From: DASSBG01 sp964583865
Lineage (GTDB): Bacteria; Pseudomonadota; Gammaproteobacteria; Xanthomonadales; Rhodanobacteraceae
DNA length: 5,308 nt
Direction of reading: 5' to 3'
NCBI GenBank assembly: GCA_964583865.1
Contig: CAZOXZ010000166.1
Span: 1 to 5,308, forward strand
Below, piece after piece: positions 1-5,308 of the stretch (the stretch's first letter is position 1; each line of letters opens with the position of its first letter). The position numbers and the translations under genes were made by a program. The notes below the pieces were generated by a model, which made no database searches, had not been told where the DNA came from, and saw only the letters and a program-made list of their open reading frames with translations.

Positions 1-927
1 TGGATGCAGCACGGCCTCGATGGCCGGCTTGTCGGGCAAGGCGATGGGTGTGGGCGGCAGGCCGGGGTGCAGGTAGGTGTTCCAGGGCGTGTCGGTTTCG
101 AGGTCACGGCGCGTGAGGTTGCCGTCAAAATCGGCACCCAGGCCGTAAATGATGGTCGGGTCGGTCTGCAAGGCCATGCCGATCTGCAATCGGCGGATGA
201 AGACCCCGGCTATGCGCGGGCGTTCTTCGGGCTGTGCGGTCTCCTTTTCCACGATGGAGGCCAGAATCAGGGCCTGGTACGGCGTTTCCAGCGGCAGGCC
301 CTTGGCCCGTCCCTTCCAGGCCTTGGCCAGCACCCGCTGCATGGCCTTGTGTGCCCGCCGCAACAGGTCGAGGTCGCTGTCACCGCGGGTAAAGGCATAG
401 GTTTCGGGCAGGAAGCGGCCTTCAGGGTCCTTGCCGGGCAGGCCCAGCTTCTCCATCAGCTCGGCATCGTCCAGGCCGCGCGTCAGGTGGCGCAGTTCCT
501 CGTCGGCATCGAGGGCGTGGCGCAGTTCGCTGAAGGTCCAACCGTCGACGATGGTGAAATGGTGCTGCCGAACCTTGCCGGATGCCAACAATTGCAGCAC
601 CTGCCGCGGACGCATGGACGGCTCAAGCAGGTATTCGCCGGCATGCAGGTTGCGAGTCACACCCAGACGGTGGGCCATGAAACGCCAGTACCACAGGGTC
701 TTGCGCTCGAGATCACCGCCCTCGATGCGTGCCACGATGTCCGCAAAGCTGCTGCCCGGCGCAATCACCACCACCCGGCCCTGCTGCGCCGGCAGCTCCA
801 CGGGGCTGGCGGCAAAGCGCTGGTAATCCTGCCAGGCCAGGCCGGCTGCCGCGGCCGCCGCCAGTGACACCAGGACGACCAGCCACACCAGCCCGCGCAG
901 CAAGGCGTCACCATGCATGCGCCTCAT
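1..927 (-). CDS. mltG: Endolytic murein transglycosylase MltG (YceG family), 3' end outside window
   Basis: MltG is an inner-membrane lytic transglycosylase that cleaves nascent glycan strands in the periplasm and is thought to set their length. The 309 visible residues show a short basic cytoplasmic N-terminus and one membrane segment at about residues 12-31 (Leu/Val/Ala-rich). A LysM-like region follows at about 50-120, then the YceG catalytic domain. Diagnostic stretches are EGRFLPETYAF (169-179), LASIVEKET (222-230, with the expected catalytic Glu at 227), RLQIGMALQTDPTIIYGLG (246-264) and NTYLHPGLPPTPIALP (283-298). The frame is open at the window edge; by comparison with the ~340-residue E. 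coli protein, roughly 30-50 residues are missing. The start at 927 is preferred because a GGAG lies 9 nt upstream and the ATG overlaps the pabC stop as ATGA. An in-frame ATG at 942 lacks a ribosome binding site. Identity is confident; the end is not visible. Confidence 0.95.
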   Translation of the reverse strand, partial: MRRMHGDALLRGLVWLVVLVSLAAAAAAGLAWQDYQRFAASPVELPAQQGRVVVIAPGSSFADIVARIEGGDLERKTLWYWRFMAHRLGVTRNLHAGEYLLEPSMRPRQVLQLLASGKVRQHHFTIVDGWTFSELRHALDADEELRHLTRGLDDAELMEKLGLPGKDPEGRFLPETYAFTRGDSDLDLLRRAHKAMQRVLAKAWKGRAKGLPLETPYQALILASIVEKETAQPEERPRIAGVFIRRLQIGMALQTDPTIIYGLGADFDGNLTRRDLETDTPWNTYLHPGLPPTPIALPDKPAIEAVLHP

Positions 928-1760
928 GCCGCCCGTCTCCATGTCAGGCCGGCTTCGCGCCAGTCTTGTTGCAATTGCCGGCACCTGGACCCGACGTCGT
1001 AGCGGCACTCCCAGGCGGGAATGGCGCGCACCGGCAGCACGCCACGCACGCTGGAGGTGAGGAAAACTTCATCGGCGCGGCGAAGATCCTCGGCCAGAAG
1101 CGTTGTCACCACGGTCTCCGGACAGCGAGCCAGCACCTCGGCCCGGGCCACGCCAGCCACGCCGCAGGCATCCACCGGCGGCGTGATGAGCTCACCGTCG
1201 ACAACGACAAACAGGTTGGTGGCGGTGGCACACACCACGTTGCCCGCGGTATCCCGTACCAGGCCTTCCACCAGATTGTCATCATGCCATTCGCTGCGCG
1301 CCAAGACCTGCTCCAGCCGGTTGAGATGCTTGATGCCGGCCAGGCGTGGTTGCCGGGCCAGCCGCGTGCTGCACACGTGTACAGCAATGCCTTGATGGTA
1401 CCAGTCCGCAGGCAGTGCCGGGGCCGGCGACGCCAGCACGATGCAAGTCACCGGCAGATCCGCTGGTGCGGCGTAGCCACGCGGGCCGCAACCACGGGTC
1501 ACAGTCAGGCGCAACACGGCATTATCCAGCCCCTCGCTGGCGGCCTCGCATTCGCTTGCCAGCCAGTCCTCGGCCGGCATGGACAGCTGCAGCCGGCGGC
1601 AGCCCTCGCGCAGCCGCGCCATGTGCCGCGACCACAGGGGCCAGCGCCCGGCAACGCGGCACATCGTCTCGAACAGGCCGTCGCCGTAGCACAGGCCGCG
1701 ATCCAGGGCATCAACCTGTCCACCCGGGATACCGTTGACACGCACGCGTACCACGCTCAT
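924..1760 (-). CDS. pabC: Aminodeoxychorismate lyase PabC (PLP fold type IV)
   Basis: PabC eliminates pyruvate from 4-amino-4-deoxychorismate to give p-aminobenzoate, a folate precursor, in the cytoplasm. The 278-residue protein is the usual family size. It shows the N-terminal DRGLCYGDGLFET stretch (20-32), the PLP-binding lysine in GIKHLNRLEQVLAR (142-155, Lys144), and the C-terminal part of the aminotransferase class IV signature (TNLF at 181-184, GVAGVAR at 200-206). Oddly, the signature's leading Glu, which in this fold normally contacts the PLP pyridine nitrogen, is Cys177 here. The ATG overlaps the pabB TGA by ATGA, and the pabC TGA overlaps the mltG ATG in the same way, so translation is probably coupled through all three genes. 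A branched-chain or D-amino-acid aminotransferase is a conceivable alternative, but the GIKHLNRLEQ match and the adjacent pabB make PabC much more likely. Confidence 0.93.
   Translation of the reverse strand: MSVVRVRVNGIPGGQVDALDRGLCYGDGLFETMCRVAGRWPLWSRHMARLREGCRRLQLSMPAEDWLASECEAASEGLDNAVLRLTVTRGCGPRGYAAPADLPVTCIVLASPAPALPADWYHQGIAVHVCSTRLARQPRLAGIKHLNRLEQVLARSEWHDDNLVEGLVRDTAGNVVCATATNLFVVVDGELITPPVDACGVAGVARAEVLARCPETVVTTLLAEDLRRADEVFLTSSVRGVLPVRAIPAWECRYDVGSRCRQLQQDWREAGLTWRRAA
937..940 (-). promoter_or_regulatory. Ribosome binding site that fixes the mltG start
   Basis: GGAG on the minus strand, inside the last codons of pabC, lies 9 nt before the ATG at 927. It supports that start over the in-frame ATG at 942, which has no purine-rich stretch upstream. 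Confidence 0.6.
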
Positions 1761-3130
1761 GGCATCACCCGCAGCAGACCATGGGCCTTGGCCCGGGTTT
1801 CCTCCAGTTCCAGCTGCGGCACCGAATCGTGCACGATGCCGGCACCGGCTCGCAATGTCAGCTGTCCGTCATGGCATTCGAAGGTACGAATGAGAATGTT
1901 CAGGTCCATGTCGCCGTTGCCGTCAAGATAACCCATGGCGCCGGTGTAGCCACCCCGTGCACAGCCTTCCAGTTCAGCGATGATCTCCATGCAGCGAACC
2001 TTGGGGCAACCGGTGATGGTGCCACCGGGAAAACAGGACTTGATCACCTCGCCGGGCTGGATATCCGGCCGCAACCGGCCGCGCACGTTGGAGACGATGT
2101 GGTGCACGTGCGGATGATGCTCCAGCACCATCAATTCGTTGACCTCAACCGAACCGGTGCAGCACACGCGCCCCAGATCGTTGCGTTCCAGGTCGATGAG
2201 CATGATGTGCTCGGCGCGTTCCTTGGGATGCGCCAGAAGCTCGCGGCCGCAGGCCAGGTCATCGCTTCCCGCAAGGCGCGGGCGCGTGCCGGCGACGGGT
2301 CGCGTCTGCACCTGGCTCCCGCGCACTTCCAGCAGACGTTCCGGCGAGGCGCTGACAATGCTCCAGCCCGGTTGCTGCCACAGGCCCGCAAACGGCGCCG
2401 GATTGACCTCGGCCAGGCACCCGAACAAGCCGACGGGATCCAGCGGCTGCCGGCACTGCAGCTGCCAGGCACGTGACAGGTTGACCTGGAACACATCACC
2501 GGCGGCGATGTAGTGTCGGGCCCGCTGTACAGCCTGCAAGAATTGATCGGGCGGGTCCTCCTGCCAGGTGGCGGTCGGCATCTGCCATGTGGGCACGTCG
2601 GCGAGGCACGCCAGATCGTCCTTGATGCGACTCAGCAAATTCTCGTGGCCCGGCTCGGCCACCAGCACCAGTTCATCGCGGGCGTGGTCGCGCAGCACCG
2701 CCGCCGGGCAGCGCAAGGCCATTGCCACCGGCAACTGTGGCGGTCCTTGCGGCAATGCCAGCGACGGCTCGGCCTCGACCGCCAGCTCGTAGCCCAGGTA
2801 CAAGGCCCAGCCACCGTGAAACGGCAAACCATCGTCTGCGCGTGGACGCCGGCCAGCCCGCCACAAACAATCCAGCTGATGCAGGAAACCGCCCTCGCCT
2901 GCCGGCCTGCCGTCGAGCAGCACGCGGCCATCGGCAAGACGTTCCAGACGTTGCTGCGGGAACGCCGGCAGGATGTCCCAGCGCCCGCGAGGCCCACCCA
3001 CCGCCGTACTCGCCAACAAACACGGATAGGCCACCGGATCCAGTGCACACAATCGCCTCAGGTCGACGGCTGGAAAGCGATGGACCACGTGTCCGGAAGC
3101 GTTCGTGATTGTCACGGCCGTCGGCACCAC
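1757..3130 (-). CDS. pabB: Aminodeoxychorismate synthase component I PabB, PVAGT subclass
   Basis: PabB uses chorismate and ammonia from a glutamine amidotransferase partner (PabA, not in this window) to make 4-amino-4-deoxychorismate for folate synthesis. The 457 residues comprise an N-terminal domain (about 1-190, with GGWALYLGYE at 106-115) and the chorismate-binding domain (about 195-452). The latter shows AGDVFQVNLSR (210-220), AEHIMLIDLERNDLGRV (306-322), GGTITGCPK (369-377) and a C-terminal GAGIV..S.P..E.EET (429-445). GGTITGCPK and the pabC neighbour favour PabB over anthranilate synthase TrpE. The classical PabB PIKGT motif reads PVAGT (278-282), so the covalent-intermediate lysine is Ala280, as in the described lysine-independent PabB subclass. 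The start is uncertain: there is no ATG between the fabF stop and residue 136, and GTG codons at 3130, 3127 and 3115 are all possible, none with an ideal ribosome binding site. The gene lies 18 nt after fabF and overlaps pabC by ATGA. Confidence 0.93.
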   Translation of the reverse strand: MVPTAVTITNASGHVVHRFPAVDLRRLCALDPVAYPCLLASTAVGGPRGRWDILPAFPQQRLERLADGRVLLDGRPAGEGGFLHQLDCLWRAGRRPRADDGLPFHGGWALYLGYELAVEAEPSLALPQGPPQLPVAMALRCPAAVLRDHARDELVLVAEPGHENLLSRIKDDLACLADVPTWQMPTATWQEDPPDQFLQAVQRARHYIAAGDVFQVNLSRAWQLQCRQPLDPVGLFGCLAEVNPAPFAGLWQQPGWSIVSASPERLLEVRGSQVQTRPVAGTRPRLAGSDDLACGRELLAHPKERAEHIMLIDLERNDLGRVCCTGSVEVNELMVLEHHPHVHHIVSNVRGRLRPDIQPGEVIKSCFPGGTITGCPKVRCMEIIAELEGCARGGYTGAMGYLDGNGDMDLNILIRTFECHDGQLTLRAGAGIVHDSVPQLELEETRAKAHGLLRVMP

Positions 3131-3148
3131 CCTGCCGCTACGCCGTGA

Positions 3149-4390
3149 TCAGGCGACGCGCTGCAGCACCAGCGTGCCGTTGGTGCCACCGAAACCGAAG
3201 GAATTGCTGAGGGCATGATCGATGGCGACTTCACGTGCGGTGTGCGGCACGAAATCGAGATCGCAGCCCTCGCCGGGGTTGTCCAGGTTGATGGTCGGCG
3301 GGATGACGCCATGGTGCAGCGCCAGCGCCGTGAAGATGGCCTCCACGCCACCGGCCGCACCCAGCAGGTGGCCGGTCATGGACTTGGTGGAGCTGATCAT
3401 CAGCTTCTCGGCATGATCGCCGAACACCGTCTTCGCGGCCAGCACCTCGGCCAGATCACCCTGCTGGGTGGAGGTGCCGTGGGCATTGATGTACTGGATC
3501 GCGTCCGGCGCCAGGCCGGCATCGGCCAGAGCCTGCTGCATGCAACGCGCCGGCCCCTCGCCACCCTTGCTGGGTGCAGTGATGTGGTAGGCGTCGCCGC
3601 TCATGCCGAAGCCGCCGATCTCGCAGTAGATGCGCGCACTGCGGGCCTTGGCGCTTTCGTACTCCTCCAGCACCAGCAGGCCGGCGCCATCGGACAGCAC
3701 GAAGCCGTCGCGGTCGCGATCCCATGGCCGGCTGGCCTTTTCCGGTTCGTCGTTGCGCGTGGACAGCGCACGGGCAGCGCAAAAGCCGCCCACGGCCGTG
3801 CCGGTGCTGGCGAATTCGGCACCGCCGGCCAGCATGGCATCGGCGTCACCGTGCTGGATCATGCGCGCGGCCATGCCGATGTTGTGCGTCGCCGTGGTGC
3901 AGGCCGTGACGCAGGCGATGTTGGGGCCTTTCAGGCCCAGCATGATCGACAGGTTGCCGGCGATCATGTTGATGATGGAGCTGGGCACGAAGAACGGAGA
4001 AATCTTGCGTGGCCCGCGCTCGTGGTAGGAAACCGTGGTGCGCTCGATCGTCGTCAGGCCACCGATGCCGGCACCGACGGCAACGCCAATGCGCTCGGCA
4101 TTGCGCTCGTCGATTTCCAGGCCGGAATCCCGCAGGGCATCCATGCCGGCAGCAATGCCGTAATGGATGAACGGGTCCATCTTCTTCACATCCTTCGGCG
4201 GGATGTAATCGGTCGGCTCGAAATTGCGGACCTCGCCCGAAATGCGGGTCGGGAAAGCCTCGGTGTCGAAATGGGTAATCGGGCCGATGCCGCTGCGACC
4301 GGCAAGGAGATTGCCCCAGGCCTCGTCCAGCGAATTGCCGACCGGCGAGAGGATGCCCATCCCGGTCACGACCACACGTCGCTTGCTCAT
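3149..4390 (-). CDS. fabF: 3-oxoacyl-ACP synthase II FabF (KAS II)
   Basis: FabF condenses malonyl-ACP with acyl-ACP in the elongation cycle of type II fatty-acid synthesis (cytoplasm). From the ATG at 4390 the protein has 413 residues, the same length as E. coli FabF. The thiolase-fold active site is complete: Cys164 in VTACTTATHNIG, His304 in NAHGTST, Lys336 and His341 in SSTKSMTGHLLGAAG, and the Gly-rich NSFGFGGTNGT at 396-406. The N-terminus SKRRVVVTGMGILSPVG is typical. An in-frame GTG at 4399 would add three residues, but AGGTGA at 4401-4396 sits 5 nt before the ATG at 4390 and overlaps that GTG, so 4390 is preferred. The gene lies 136 nt after acpP, with a terminator-like hairpin in the gap, and 18 nt before pabB. 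A FabB (KAS I) assignment is less likely given the length, motifs and position beside acpP. Confidence 0.97.
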   Translation of the reverse strand: MSKRRVVVTGMGILSPVGNSLDEAWGNLLAGRSGIGPITHFDTEAFPTRISGEVRNFEPTDYIPPKDVKKMDPFIHYGIAAGMDALRDSGLEIDERNAERIGVAVGAGIGGLTTIERTTVSYHERGPRKISPFFVPSSIINMIAGNLSIMLGLKGPNIACVTACTTATHNIGMAARMIQHGDADAMLAGGAEFASTGTAVGGFCAARALSTRNDEPEKASRPWDRDRDGFVLSDGAGLLVLEEYESAKARSARIYCEIGGFGMSGDAYHITAPSKGGEGPARCMQQALADAGLAPDAIQYINAHGTSTQQGDLAEVLAAKTVFGDHAEKLMISSTKSMTGHLLGAAGGVEAIFTALALHHGVIPPTINLDNPGEGCDLDFVPHTAREVAIDHALSNSFGFGGTNGTLVLQRVA

Positions 4391-4395
4391 GTCAT

Positions 4396-4401
4396 TCACC
4401 T
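4396..4401 (-). promoter_or_regulatory. Ribosome binding site that fixes the fabF start
   Basis: AGGTGA on the minus strand sits 5 nt before the ATG at 4390. It includes the in-frame GTG at 4399, so that GTG is most likely part of the binding site and not the start. The resulting 413-residue product matches the usual FabF length. Confidence 0.7.
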
Positions 4402-4452
4402 GTCCGCTGTTCGGCCCGCCGGGCGGACCGTGGCTTCAAAATCTGTCCGTGG

Positions 4453-4484
4453 AAACAAAAACTGCGCCGCGAGGGCGCAGTCTT
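4453..4484 (-). terminator. Intrinsic terminator (probably leaky) between acpP and fabF
   Basis: On the minus strand, ACTGCGCC (4481-4474), a 5-nt loop (CTCGC) and GGCGCAGT (4468-4461) form a perfect 8-bp GC-rich stem. It runs directly into a U-rich tract, UUUUUGUUU (4461-4453). Pairing can extend by a G-U and two A-U pairs using 4482-4484 and 4460-4458. This is a textbook rho-independent shape, 46 nt after the acpP stop. Because I see no convincing promoter between it and fabF, it most likely terminates only part of the transcripts and lowers fabF-pabB-pabC-mltG expression relative to acpP. Confidence 0.75.
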
Positions 4485-4503
4485 GCCGGTCCCGGCCATG
4501 CCG

Positions 4504-4523
4504 CGCACGGCCGGAGCCGTGCG
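4504..4523 (-). other. Stable hairpin just after the acpP stop codon
   Basis: Starting 3 nt after the acpP TGA, the minus strand has CGCACGGC, the loop TCCG and GCCGTGCG: a perfect 8-bp stem closed by C-G around a UNCG-type tetraloop (UCCG in RNA). No U-run follows, so it is not itself an intrinsic terminator. A likely role, by inference, is protection of the acpP mRNA 3' end from exonucleases after termination or processing downstream. Confidence 0.55.
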
Positions 4524-4526
4524 GGA

Positions 4527-4766
4527 TCACTCGCTGACGTGCGCCTTGACGTAGTCAATGGCCTGCTGCACGGACGTGATCTTCTCGGCATCCTCGTCCG
4601 GAATCTCGCACTCGAATTCCTCCTCGAGCGCCATCACCAGCTCCACGGTGTCCAGCGAATCGGCACCGAGGTCATCCACGAAGGATGCATTGGGGGTGAC
4701 TTCGTCTTCCTTGACGCCAAGTTGCTCGACAACGGTTTTCTTGACGCGTTCTTCGATACTGCTCAT
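4527..4766 (-). CDS. acpP: Acyl carrier protein AcpP
   Basis: Small acidic carrier on which fatty acids are built; it also supplies acyl chains to lipid A, phospholipid and other pathways. The 79-residue protein carries the phosphopantetheine attachment motif GADSLDTVELVMALEEEF with the modified serine at residue 37 (36 after Met removal), placed as in E. coli ACP. Glu and Asp are very abundant, especially in helix II (DTVELVMALEEEFE) and after it (IPDEDAEKI), which is the surface that docks partner enzymes. The ATG at 4766 is preceded by GGAGG (4781-4777). The gene is flanked by fabG and fabF. A candidate promoter upstream and a hairpin plus terminator downstream suggest a separately controlled, abundant short transcript, as expected for one of the most abundant bacterial proteins. 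Confidence 0.98.
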   Translation of the reverse strand: MSSIEERVKKTVVEQLGVKEDEVTPNASFVDDLGADSLDTVELVMALEEEFECEIPDEDAEKITSVQQAIDYVKAHVSE

Positions 4767-4776
4767 GGGTGTGAAA

Positions 4777-4781
4777 CCTCC
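4777..4781 (-). promoter_or_regulatory. Ribosome binding site of acpP
   Basis: GGAGG on the minus strand, followed by T, lies 10 nt before the acpP ATG. It is the strongest anti-SD match in the window, consistent with high ACP translation. Confidence 0.8.
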
Positions 4782-4802
4782 GGGGGAGAATCAAGCTGGC
4801 GC

Positions 4803-4832
4803 ATTGTAGTGGACTTGCTCGCAAGCTGCCAC
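4803..4832 (-). promoter_or_regulatory. Candidate sigma70-type promoter for acpP
   Basis: Reading the minus strand, GTGGCA (4832-4827, four of six matches to TTGACA) is followed after 18 nt by TACAAT (4808-4803, five of six matches to TATAAT). Transcription would start near 4796, giving a leader of about 30 nt that contains the GGAGG ribosome binding site. The spacer contains a short perfect palindrome, CTTGCGAGCAAG (4825-4814). A promoter here fits the need to express acpP above fabG. It was assigned by eye from consensus matches only. Confidence 0.5.
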
Positions 4833-4894
4833 CGGCCAGAAAAGGGAAATGATACTCTGAAACGGGTCCCGCCGTCATGCCGGACGACGGGTTT

Positions 4895-4907
4895 GTGCCA
4901 GCGGCAC
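4895..4907 (-). other. Small hairpin just after the fabG stop codon
   Basis: On the minus strand, GTGCC, a 3-nt loop (GCT) and GGCAC form a perfect 5-bp stem starting 2 nt after the fabG TGA. It is short and lacks a U-tract, so any role in fabG mRNA decay or in separating fabG from acpP is speculative. The rest of the 4767-4909 gap holds the acpP promoter and ribosome binding site described separately. Confidence 0.3.
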
Positions 4908-4909
4908 CT

Positions 4910-5308
4910 TCAGGCCATGTACATGCCGCCATTGACGTGCAGGGTCTGGCCGGTGATCCATGCGGCGTCGGGGGAAGCCAGGAAGGCCACCGCGGCGGCA
5001 ACGTCTGCGGGCGCACCGAAGCACCCCAGCGGAATCTGCTTTTGCATGTCCTGCTGCACCGATTCCGGCAGATCCCGCGTCATGGCCGTCTCGATGAAAC
5101 CCGGCGCCACGCAGTTGACGGTGATGCCGCGCGAGCCCAACTCACGCGCCAGCGAACGCGAAAAGGCCATCATGCCGGCCTTGGCTGCAGCGTAGTTACC
5201 CTGCCCCGCATTGCCGATGGCGCCGATGACCGACGCAATATTGATGATGCGGCCCTTGCGCGCCTTCATCATGCCGCGCGCCACGGCCTTGCAGGTGCGA
5301 TACACCGA
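4910..5308 (-). CDS. fabG: 3-oxoacyl-ACP reductase FabG, C-terminal part (5' end outside window)
   Basis: FabG is the NADPH-dependent short-chain dehydrogenase that reduces 3-oxoacyl-ACP in the fatty-acid elongation cycle. The 132 visible residues run open to the window edge, so about 110 N-terminal residues, including the Rossmann nucleotide-binding glycines, are missing. The visible part has two of the catalytic residues plus the lysine with correct spacing: Ser26 in NIASVIG, then Tyr39 and Lys43 in GNYAAAKAG (fragment numbering; 13 and 4 residues apart, as in E. coli FabG Ser138/Tyr151/Lys155). Further family motifs are SRGITVNCVAPGFIET and the C-terminus ITGQTLHVNGGMYMA. The match to FabG, rather than to a generic short-chain dehydrogenase, rests on the C-terminal GGMYM and on the neighbouring acpP. 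The GTG at 5305 is an internal valine, not a start. Confidence 0.96.
   Translation of the reverse strand, partial: SVYRTCKAVARGMMKARKGRIINIASVIGAIGNAGQGNYAAAKAGMMAFSRSLARELGSRGITVNCVAPGFIETAMTRDLPESVQQDMQKQIPLGCFGAPADVAAAVAFLASPDAAWITGQTLHVNGGMYMA

Noticed and set aside
928..942. ATG at 942 as the mltG start
   Set aside because: No ribosome binding site precedes it, while the ATG at 927 has GGAG at 9 nt and an ATGA overlap with pabC.
729..1931. A 400-codon plus-strand open frame opposite pabC and parts of mltG and pabB
   Set aside because: It crosses three real genes on the other strand. It is rich in Pro, Ala, Arg and His and shows no domain; an artefact of high GC.
1757..3130. Anthranilate synthase TrpE, suggested by the PVAGT motif
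   Set aside because: GGTITGCPK, the 457-residue length and the coupled pabC favour PabB; lysine-less PabB enzymes are documented.
4391..4399. GTG at 4399 as the fabF start
   Set aside because: The GTG lies within the AGGTGA ribosome binding site of the ATG at 4390, and the ATG gives the standard 413-residue length.
4400..4449. Direct repeat CTGTCCG at 4400-4406 and 4443-4449 upstream of fabF
   Set aside because: Only 7 nt with no symmetry or further copies; this length is expected by chance and one copy overlaps the ribosome binding region.
3215..4537. A 440-codon plus-strand open frame opposite fabF
   Set aside because: It is antisense to a full-length FabF with an intact active site. Its composition (many Ala, Gly, Arg, His) is typical of the antisense frame of high-GC genes, and it has no recognisable domain.
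4872..4890. Inverted repeat CCGTC/GACGG in the fabG-acpP gap
   Set aside because: A 5-bp stem with a 9-nt loop and no U-tract is too weak to call as a terminator or operator.
4224..5195. A 323-codon plus-strand open frame spanning fabF, acpP and fabG
   Set aside because: It spans three conserved genes and both intergenic gaps in antisense and has no family motif. It is best explained as a chance open frame.
1..5308. A search for CRISPR, mobile element, tRNA, phage or defence modules
   Set aside because: No repeat array, transposase, tRNA-like fold or compositional break was seen; the region is a compact core-metabolism operon.

Overview
The window is one continuous minus-strand gene cluster that matches the fatty-acid (fab) operon of high-GC Gammaproteobacteria. 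In transcription order, from the high-coordinate end to the low-coordinate end, it reads fabG (3' part only), acpP, fabF, pabB, pabC, mltG (5' part only). All six genes were identified from family motifs in the translated sequence. The general order fabG-acpP-fabF-pabC-mltG is the classical gammaproteobacterial arrangement. A pabB between fabF and pabC, with PabB of the lysine-less (P[IV]AGT) type, points towards a Xanthomonadales-like lineage. That placement is inference; no species can be named from this sequence alone.

Layout: 5308-4910 is the C-terminal half of the 3-oxoacyl-ACP reductase FabG. A 143-nt gap (4909-4767) follows, with a good candidate acpP promoter and a strong Shine-Dalgarno. 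Acyl carrier protein lies at 4766-4527. A 136-nt gap (4526-4391) holds a GC-rich hairpin just after the acpP stop, then a clear intrinsic-terminator structure, then the fabF ribosome binding site. FabF (3-oxoacyl-ACP synthase II) is at 4390-3149. After only 18 nt come pabB (3130-1757), pabC (1760-924) and mltG (927-1, cut by the window edge), joined by two successive ATGA stop/start overlaps. No gap exceeds 150 nt, and I found no plus-strand gene, RNA gene, mobile element or CRISPR array.

How they work together: ACP carries the growing acyl chain, FabF condenses and FabG reduces. PabB (with a PabA amidotransferase not present here) and PabC convert chorismate to p-aminobenzoate for folate. 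MltG is a membrane-anchored lytic transglycosylase that cuts nascent peptidoglycan. The sequence suggests two expression modules: a highly expressed acpP with its own promoter and a leaky terminator behind it, and a translationally coupled fabF-pabB-pabC-mltG block fed by read-through.

I see no unknown system here. The points most worth a second look are the PVAGT active-site motif in PabB, a Glu-to-Cys change at the expected cofactor-contacting position of PabC, and the terminator/hairpin pair between acpP and fabF.
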